Origin: Stieleria marina
Lineage (GTDB): Bacteria > Planctomycetota > Planctomycetia > Pirellulales > Pirellulaceae
DNA: 64,000 nt
Reading direction: 5' to 3'
NCBI GenBank assembly: GCA_007741555.1
Contig: CP036526.1
Coordinates: 1,364,001-1,428,000 of the forward strand
The position numbers and the translations under genes were made by a program. Below are positions 58,994-64,000 of the stretch, piece after piece (the first letter of the stretch is position 1; each line of letters starts with the position of its first letter). The notes under the pieces were generated by a model. The model was not told the origin of the DNA. It worked only from the letters and a program-made list of their open reading frames with translations, and searched no databases.

Positions 58994-59575
58994 ATGCTCC
59001 ACCTGCAATCTGAATCGACCACGCAATGGCTCGGGCAAGTCGACGCCCATTTGGACGAAATCCTGATCGATCATGCGCACTGCGAACGAAAAGCCGCTTC
59101 GACGGCCATGAACTTGATGGATGCGTACACTGACAACCGAGCCATCACGCGGGAAATGACGGTGATCATCAACGAAGAACTCGAGCACTTTCATATGGTG
59201 ATTGAGATCCTTGATGAACGCAAAATCGTATTTCGCCGGCAAGGTAGCGCCCCATATGGTCGCAAACTGAATTCGTTGATTCGCAAAACCGAACCCGATC
59301 GCGCGGTTGATCGACTTTTGACCGCCTCGCTGATTGAAGCTCGCAGCTGTGAACGATTCAGTTTGCTATCGGGTCATCTGAAAGATCGCGATGCAAAGCT
59401 TGCTGGTTTTTACGGCAGTCTGTTCGAGAGTGAAGCACGTCACCACACGACTTACGTCAGGCTCGCCGAAGAGTTTGCCAGTCGAGAAGTCGTCCGAGAG
59501 CGGCTCGACCAACTGTCCGCCAGCGAGGCCGAAATCATTGCTGCCGGCTGCGATCTCGTGCGAATGCACTCGTAG
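58994..59575 (+). CDS. miaE: tRNA-(ms2io6A37)-hydroxylase-type di-iron protein
   Basis: 193 residues, family length. MiaE hydroxylates the isopentenyl group of ms2i6A at tRNA position 37. The di-iron four-helix fold shows its ligands: E31 in CERKA, the ExxH of INEELEHF at about 61-65, and the second ExxH near ESEARHHTTY (~150). Whether the tRNA base is present depends on MiaA/MiaB elsewhere. It follows ftsY closely. Confidence 0.94.
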   Translation: MLHLQSESTTQWLGQVDAHLDEILIDHAHCERKAASTAMNLMDAYTDNRAITREMTVIINEELEHFHMVIEILDERKIVFRRQGSAPYGRKLNSLIRKTEPDRAVDRLLTASLIEARSCERFSLLSGHLKDRDAKLAGFYGSLFESEARHHTTYVRLAEEFASREVVRERLDQLSASEAEIIAAGCDLVRMHS

Positions 59576-59911
59576 CCAGTTTCACGCATCGTCGCGCGGC
59601 GCGTCTCGCCGATTCTTTGCATCGGTTTCACGATTGAGCACCGATCTGCAATGTGTTTGCCACGTGTGGGTGTCGCATTGCCCACGACCATGACGTTTCT
59701 ATTGTTCTACTGCCATCAGAACCGGTGACCGACCAAGCGGCTGAGTCGCGGTCGACCCAGAGCCGGTTTTGTTGGCCCCTTCCCAGGACGGAAGCGGTGT
59801 TTGCGGCGAGCGATTCGCGGCAAACTCCCGGATGATCCGGACAGGCTTGGCGCAAGACTTGCGTTAGCCAGTTGTTACGATCACTTGATTCGCCCGTGAA
59901 AGGAAACCCAA
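59576..59911. other. Intergenic region, nothing recognised
   Basis: About 335 bases after miaE. Short dyads such as CCGGATGATCCGG are present but weak. No gene or RNA recognised. Confidence 0.45.
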
Positions 59912-60958
59912 ATGTTGCGCATGCATCTGCGAAACGCTTATCCAATCGTGATAGCTGTCTTGTTCGCTTCGACAGTGGTGGCAGACGAAGATGCCATTCG
60001 TTTTGACATGCCGTCGACCGTCGTAGCGACCCAGGTCAACACAGGCGACTCGATCGCCGACAGTAGCAACGCTGAACTCAAAATCGTGCAGTGTCAATTG
60101 AGACTGTCCTCTCTGGTTGCATCGCCTTCGCTGCCGCGCATTGATCAATGGTTGGTTCGATGCACACCCCGCGACTTCGAGATGCACATCACCGACTACG
60201 CCCCACGCACCGAGACCAGAAGTGCATTGGAAGGCCCGGTCGAATTCAAAATCACCGATGAAGAATCGCGTTCGCTGGGAATGTCGCTCAACGGCGACTA
60301 CTGCGGTGTGGTTGATGGCAGTCTTGGTGCGGATGTGGGGACCAAGAACTTGGTGACCAAGCAATACAAGCAGGTTGCCGCTGTCCAAGCCGTTACCGCT
60401 GCTGGCACCATCGATCGTGGTCGCGGTGTTTACTTCAAATTACGCTGGACGGCGACGCAGGTTCTTGAAGGCGAGAAAGTGTTTACGCTGTCGATGCGGG
60501 TGCCAGTTTCTTGGCGCGGTGGTTTGATCGACGTGGATGTTACGGCGCAGTCAGCCGTGCAAAGCTTTGGCCGACTGGACACGCACATCAAAACGATTGG
60601 TGCTGCCAAGTTCGTCGTCGCCACCTACCGGGCGGGTGATGCCGAAGCGGGACAGCGGGCGTCGGAGTTTGCTTCGGCCGAACAACGACTGCGTCGAATC
60701 AGCGAGCATGTCAATCATCAGAAGAAACCGTCGACGCTTCCATCAATGCTGCGACACGTTGCTGCGAAACTTGATTTGGATTCGCCACCACCGACCAACG
60801 GCTGGATCAATCGTCTTACCACCGGCCAAGCAGACCCATACTTGGATCGCGAGATCAGTCGTTTACCGATGAAGGTCCGAGTTGCCGCGATTGAGTATCA
60901 CGACAAGAAGAGGGAGTTCAGTCGCTTGGCAGTCGCATCGGCGACCCAAGGGAGCTAA
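59912..60958 (+). CDS. Secreted hypothetical protein
   Basis: 348 residues. AAAGGAA precedes the ATG by 7 bases. A signal peptide (about 1-24, ending VVADE) leads to a soluble protein with alternating strands to about 230 (FKITDEESRSLGMSLNGDYCG, TLSMRVPVSWRGGLIDVDVTAQ) and a charged helical C-terminus. No named family recognised. It is followed by a convergent small zinc-ribbon-like gene. Confidence 0.75.
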   Translation: MLRMHLRNAYPIVIAVLFASTVVADEDAIRFDMPSTVVATQVNTGDSIADSSNAELKIVQCQLRLSSLVASPSLPRIDQWLVRCTPRDFEMHITDYAPRTETRSALEGPVEFKITDEESRSLGMSLNGDYCGVVDGSLGADVGTKNLVTKQYKQVAAVQAVTAAGTIDRGRGVYFKLRWTATQVLEGEKVFTLSMRVPVSWRGGLIDVDVTAQSAVQSFGRLDTHIKTIGAAKFVVATYRAGDAEAGQRASEFASAEQRLRRISEHVNHQKKPSTLPSMLRHVAAKLDLDSPPPTNGWINRLTTGQADPYLDREISRLPMKVRVAAIEYHDKKREFSRLAVASATQGS

Positions 60959-61038
60959 CCGCAGCGGAACAGAAATTCGGGTCTGCGGGGCGTCGCGTTG
61001 TCCTGCAACGCGATTTCATTGAAACGCGATCGACTGAA

Positions 61039-61344
61039 TCAGTTGTTGCTGAAACCAAGTGGCAACAAAGCGTCGCGGCCTAGGGGGTTTTTTAAATACT
61101 GCTTGTGGCACTCGGGGCACAGATCGTAATCACCACTGAGGCAAGTGTCCGACTGCGCGTCATCGATCTCGTCATCGGTCAGGCCTTCTAAGACTTGATG
61201 AAGTTCGGAGAGGTGATCAACATCGTCATCAAAATCCGGCGAGCAATCTTCATGCGCCGTTTGGACTTCGATCTTCACGACGTATCGAGTTTGACAAGTT
61301 GTATCGATGTTACGTTTACATCGATCGCAGGTGTAGTGGATCAT
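61039..61344 (-). CDS. Small zinc-ribbon-like protein
   Basis: 101 residues. CDRC near the N-terminus (residues about 6-9) and CPEC (about 77-80) form a likely tetracysteine zinc site. Between them the sequence is very acidic (DFDDDVDHLSELHQVLEG). Function unknown; DNA/RNA or protein binding is possible. No family name recognised. Confidence 0.75.
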   Translation of the reverse strand: MIHYTCDRCKRNIDTTCQTRYVVKIEVQTAHEDCSPDFDDDVDHLSELHQVLEGLTDDEIDDAQSDTCLSGDYDLCPECHKQYLKNPLGRDALLPLGFSNN

Positions 61345-61896
61345 CCGAAACCATTTCCGCTGCGGTGAGTAGATTCACAACGTGATCGGCGACAACGCGC
61401 GATCAAATAAATAGGCCACAAAGACGGTGTGAATAACTCTCATGTTAGTGACGCCGAACTACGGTGTGCAAGTCAAATCGCCATCGCTTTTTGAGTGGTT
61501 TTTGAAACTAATTTTGCTGCTTGACACCACTGTTCCCAACACCTAGGTCAGGCGTCTGCCACCGATGGGTTGGATTCACACCGTCAGTGGGTGACTGTGG
61601 TAAAACCCGTTTGCGATTCAAACCAATGTGCGGGGGCACGGCGCGTAGAGCCCACTCCACTGTGGAAATGCATTGCGGCACTAGCCGTCTGCTTTGGAGT
61701 TTGATCTTCCTTAGCGTTCAGTCGATGTCGCAAGGGTTTCTAGTCGGAGACAAGTTCGGGAGGCCGTTGAGCAACTTGATGACTAGGCCGGTGATCGCGC
61801 AACTTGGGGCGTCAACGATTCATGTTTTCCGTTCGAGGCCAAAAGTGATGGAATGAATGGACACTTTGTGGCAACTCACCACCCGGGCAGCTCAAA
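61345..61896. other. Intergenic region, nothing recognised
   Basis: About 550 bases. One plus-strand open frame (61521-61856) starts at TTG and encodes Cys/Arg-rich sequence without motifs. I do not call it. Confidence 0.45.
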
Positions 61897-62667
61897 TCAG
61901 GGTTTGGCTGTGGGTAGCTTCATCGGAATTCGTATTTCCACCAGCATGCCCGGCAAGAAGTCCTTGTCGAGTTCGTCAAGCTTGCGGTCGTCCAAGATTT
62001 TGAAATCGAATCCGCGCTGCTTAGCTTGATCTCTCAATCGGACGATCGCCGGTGCGTGTCCATACGCCAACAGGCATCGCCCTCCCGGATTCAGGTGCTT
62101 GGGCAATCCATCCAGTAGCGAGTCCATCAATTCAAAGTCGGGGTCGTAGAACGCATGGTCTGCCGGTTTCGCGATCTTTCCGTCTTCCCAGGGGGGATTG
62201 GAAATGATCAGATCAAATTTTTCTTTGTCCTTGATGACCGCAAAGGCGGTTGGCGCGTCAGTCGACACACTACGGACTTCTAATTCCATTTCTTCGGCAA
62301 GCATCGCAGCGTTGTAGCGCGCGTTCGCAACCGCTGCCGGATTGATGTCCGTTGCAACCACTGAATCGGCTCCGTTCTGAGCGCAGAGGATTGCGACCAG
62401 GCCGGTTCCCGTGCCAATTTCCAGCACGCTCCTTCCTGTACAAATCGAGTCGTCGACAATCAGCTTGCGAAGCGAAACGGTGTCGTCCGGTTCCCAAAAG
62501 ACAGTGTCGAACTGAATGATTTCCCCGTGTTGTAGTTCTGGTAGGCTCCACGTTTGGACGACGTCATATGAATAGTCCAGGTCCTCGCGATGGCGAGTGC
62601 AGGATGACGTGACGCTTAGTAAGAAGCCCACTGCAAGTAAAACGCAAACGATGTTTCGTTGTTTCAT
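61897..62667 (-). CDS. Predicted lipoprotein with class I methyltransferase domain
   Basis: 256 residues from the ATG at 62667, with GAG seven bases before it; the frame is open to 62949 but the extra part is not signal-like. The N-terminus MKQRNIVCVLLAVGFLLSVTSSC is a lipoprotein signal with Cys23, residue +2 Thr. A Rossmann methyltransferase fold follows: VLEIGTGTGLVAILCAQ (motif I, about 81-97), VVATDINPAAVANARYN, and DLIISNPPW (about 152-160), the last typical of N- or glutamine-directed enzymes such as PrmC/HemK. SAM is cytosolic, so an exported enzyme of this class is unexpected. Alternatively the fold is a scaffold with lost activity. Confidence 0.88.
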   Translation of the reverse strand: MKQRNIVCVLLAVGFLLSVTSSCTRHREDLDYSYDVVQTWSLPELQHGEIIQFDTVFWEPDDTVSLRKLIVDDSICTGRSVLEIGTGTGLVAILCAQNGADSVVATDINPAAVANARYNAAMLAEEMELEVRSVSTDAPTAFAVIKDKEKFDLIISNPPWEDGKIAKPADHAFYDPDFELMDSLLDGLPKHLNPGGRCLLAYGHAPAIVRLRDQAKQRGFDFKILDDRKLDELDKDFLPGMLVEIRIPMKLPTAKP

Positions 62668-63210
62668 TTTTTTCTCGTCGTCGACTCTTGTACTCGGTTT
62701 CGCAAACAAGCCTGGGTTTCGGTCCTGGTCAGGCACCTTCTGCATCGCTCGAACACTTTCGTCACTTGAAGGCGACAAAAAGCAGCGTAGCGAATCACGC
62801 GGGTGTTTTGTTGTTAGAGCAGTCCATCGTTCCTGTTCGTTGGGTTTGATGTCGCATCGGATCCACTGACTGCAACTTAATCCAATGGGAATATGGTTAG
62901 TCGCGTACCGTTTTTGATCTCTGTCAGAATCGTCGGCTGTCGCCATCAAAACCGATCACGGCGAGTTGCTCTGGCAATCGTCTGACTTTGCGTTCGCACA
63001 CCACGTGTCCGACGATCGAAAGATCGGAGCGATTTTTTGTCGCCATTGCCGTTTGAGCTGCAAAACGTAACGAATTGCGGGACTGGGCAGATCAATGCTG
63101 ATTGTTGCAGCGAGCCCTTGCTGGCTAATATCGGAACCTGGACAAACGTGCATGCGTCTAATGAGGGCAGAACGTGGGTTCGCCACGTCACTATCTATTG
63201 GAGAAGTTGT
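62668..63210. other. Intergenic region, nothing recognised
   Basis: About 540 bases between divergent genes. Promoters only; no gene, RNA or strong hairpin recognised. Confidence 0.45.
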
Positions 63211-63498
63211 ATGAGTTTAGTTCCTTTGTTGATCAATCTGGTTTGCGGCGCCGTAGGTGGAAATGGCGTCGCGGCCATTTTTAAGAACCTGAACCTGGGC
63301 ACGCTCGGGAATTCGGTCGCTGGTGTTGTCGGTGGCGGAATCGGAGCAGGCGTCTTGGGGATGCTTGGTTTAGGTGGAGGAGGCGAAGGAACGCTGGACA
63401 TAGCGAATCTTGTTGGCAGCATCGGCTCGGGCGGCGTCGGCGGCGGAGCGGTGTTGGCAGTGGTTGGCTTGATCAAGAACGCGATGGCCAAAGCCTAG
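63211..63498 (+). CDS. Small Gly-rich membrane protein
   Basis: 95 residues from the ATG at 63211, with GGAGAA about seven bases upstream; the open frame extends to 63037 but that part is not family-like. It is mostly hydrophobic and Gly-rich (LLINLVCGAVGGNGVAAIF, GNSVAGVVGGGIGAGVLGMLG, GSGGVGGGAVLAVVGLI), probably two membrane-embedded helices with glycine zippers. Similar short proteins are widespread with unknown function. A bidirectional terminator follows. Confidence 0.75.
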   Translation: MSLVPLLINLVCGAVGGNGVAAIFKNLNLGTLGNSVAGVVGGGIGAGVLGMLGLGGGGEGTLDIANLVGSIGSGGVGGGAVLAVVGLIKNAMAKA

Positions 63499-63527
63499 TC
63501 TCTGCGGAGAGACAGCCATGAATAGCA

Positions 63528-63559
63528 AAAGGCCGAAGAGAAAAATCTCTTCGGCCTTT
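63528..63559. terminator. Bidirectional terminator between convergent genes
   Basis: AAAGGCCGAAGAG and CTCTTCGGCCTTT pair perfectly (13 bp) around AAAAAT. It lies 29 bases past the stop of the plus-strand gene and 34 bases past that of the minus-strand gene. Confidence 0.92.
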
Positions 63560-63593
63560 GTCAGTTGAAAATACTGCGATGTCGTGCAGACAC

Positions 63594-64000
63594 TTAACGC
63601 ATCTTGCAGCGGAATTCGATCAGCAGGCTCTCGCCTACTTTCAGCTCTTGAGAGAGCCGCCATTCCAATCGCAACGATTCGCTCGAGTTGGGGAACGCTT
63701 CGAAGTCCGCTTTCAAGTCGGTGGTTTGACTCTCGGCGACGTACTCCAAGCGAGACACCAAGTTGTCCGTGATGACGACGTTGTTGACGGTCGAATCACC
63801 GACATTTTGAACTCGAATCACAAAACCAACTTCCTCGCCGGGTTGAGCGTGAGCTTTGTCGGCCATCTTGATAATTCGCAGTCGGCCAGCATCTGGGAAT
63901 TCATAAACGGTGAACGCTTCGACGCTGTCATCGCGAGTCAGAACGGGCGGCTTCATGTCCTCGATAGCGACTTGGACCGATTCGCCGATGGTCCAGGCAA
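63594..64000 (-). CDS. DUF11-type repeat protein, 5' partial
   Basis: The frame is open at the window end, so only the C-terminal ~135 residues are visible. The stretch LRIIKMADKAHAQPGEEVGFVIRVQNVGDSTVNNVVITDNL is a DUF11 (conserved repeat) domain, an Ig-like beta sandwich found in large surface proteins. Upstream of the first Met at 63956 the frame continues (AWTIGESVQVAIEDM), so the true start is outside. Probably the end of a large exported protein. Its role is unknown. Confidence 0.85.
   Translation of the reverse strand, partial: AWTIGESVQVAIEDMKPPVLTRDDSVEAFTVYEFPDAGRLRIIKMADKAHAQPGEEVGFVIRVQNVGDSTVNNVVITDNLVSRLEYVAESQTTDLKADFEAFPNSSESLRLEWRLSQELKVGESLLIEFRCKMR

Noticed and set aside
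61521-61856. 111-codon plus-strand frame from a TTG
   Set aside because: Cys/Arg-rich, no ribosome binding site, no motif.

Overview
The window looks like a chromosomal segment of a planctomycete of the Rhodopirellula/Pirellula type. This rests on protein families largely confined to or typical of that group: a DUF1559-like domain fused to TPRs, a DUF1583-type secreted protein next to a carboxypeptidase-regulatory-like repeat protein, two BBP2-type barrel porins with cysteine-rich heads, a 1231-residue SecA, and a MoxR/DUF58/BatA-like cluster facing a prenyltransferase-fold/DUF4159 protein. A Kdo transferase, a secretin and two porins show a diderm, LPS-type envelope. I see no rRNA, CRISPR array, transposase, integrase or prophage. 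The gene set looks like ordinary core plus lineage-specific chromosome, and no island is apparent.

Region by region. 1-6.7 kb: 3' part of a DUF389 membrane protein, an acidic single-span protein, a large secreted DUF1559-like/TPR protein and a small membrane protein. 6.9-16.3 kb: a minus-strand MoxR ATPase, DUF58, BatA-like and VWA/GATase-like operon, with the prenyltransferase-fold/DUF4159 gene divergent from it. 16.4-22.8 kb: a Gly/Arg-rich secreted protein, waaA and secA. 23.9-35.2 kb: a degenerate CHAT-type protein, a Tat-exported Gfo/Idh/MocA oxidoreductase, and two adjacent ~1000-residue secreted proteins. 35.3-42.9 kb: a zinc-type CDF transporter, a secretin, a GspF/PilC-like platform protein, a soluble histidine kinase and an exported FKBP isomerase. 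43.3-49.3 kb: a C-terminally anchored Ser/Thr kinase, L21, a crotonase homologue, ApbE, tRNA-Ser(GCT), tRNA-Lys(TTT) and a methyltransferase-like protein. 49.8-53.1 kb: VanZ-like, CNNM/CBS, DJ-1/PfpI and PII proteins. 54-57.3 kb: two paralogous porins, each followed by a clear terminator. 57.9-64 kb: ftsY-miaE, small hypotheticals, a methyltransferase with a lipoprotein signal, and the end of a DUF11-type protein that runs off the window.

Envelope biogenesis and secretion form the common thread (SecA, FtsY, WaaA, secretin, GspF, porins, exported FKBP, many signal peptides). The most unusual points are a fourfold Trp-marked repeat and a beta-rich insert in SecA, cysteine-rich heads on both porins, a class I methyltransferase that appears to be an exported lipoprotein, a CHAT-like protein without its catalytic pair, a PII protein with Phe at the uridylylation position, and a crotonase without the usual glutamates. 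I did not find a clear, self-contained undescribed system. Several starts were moved from the longest open frame to a start that fits a signal peptide, a ribosome binding site or the family N-terminus, as noted per gene. All family names come from motif recognition by eye, not from a search.
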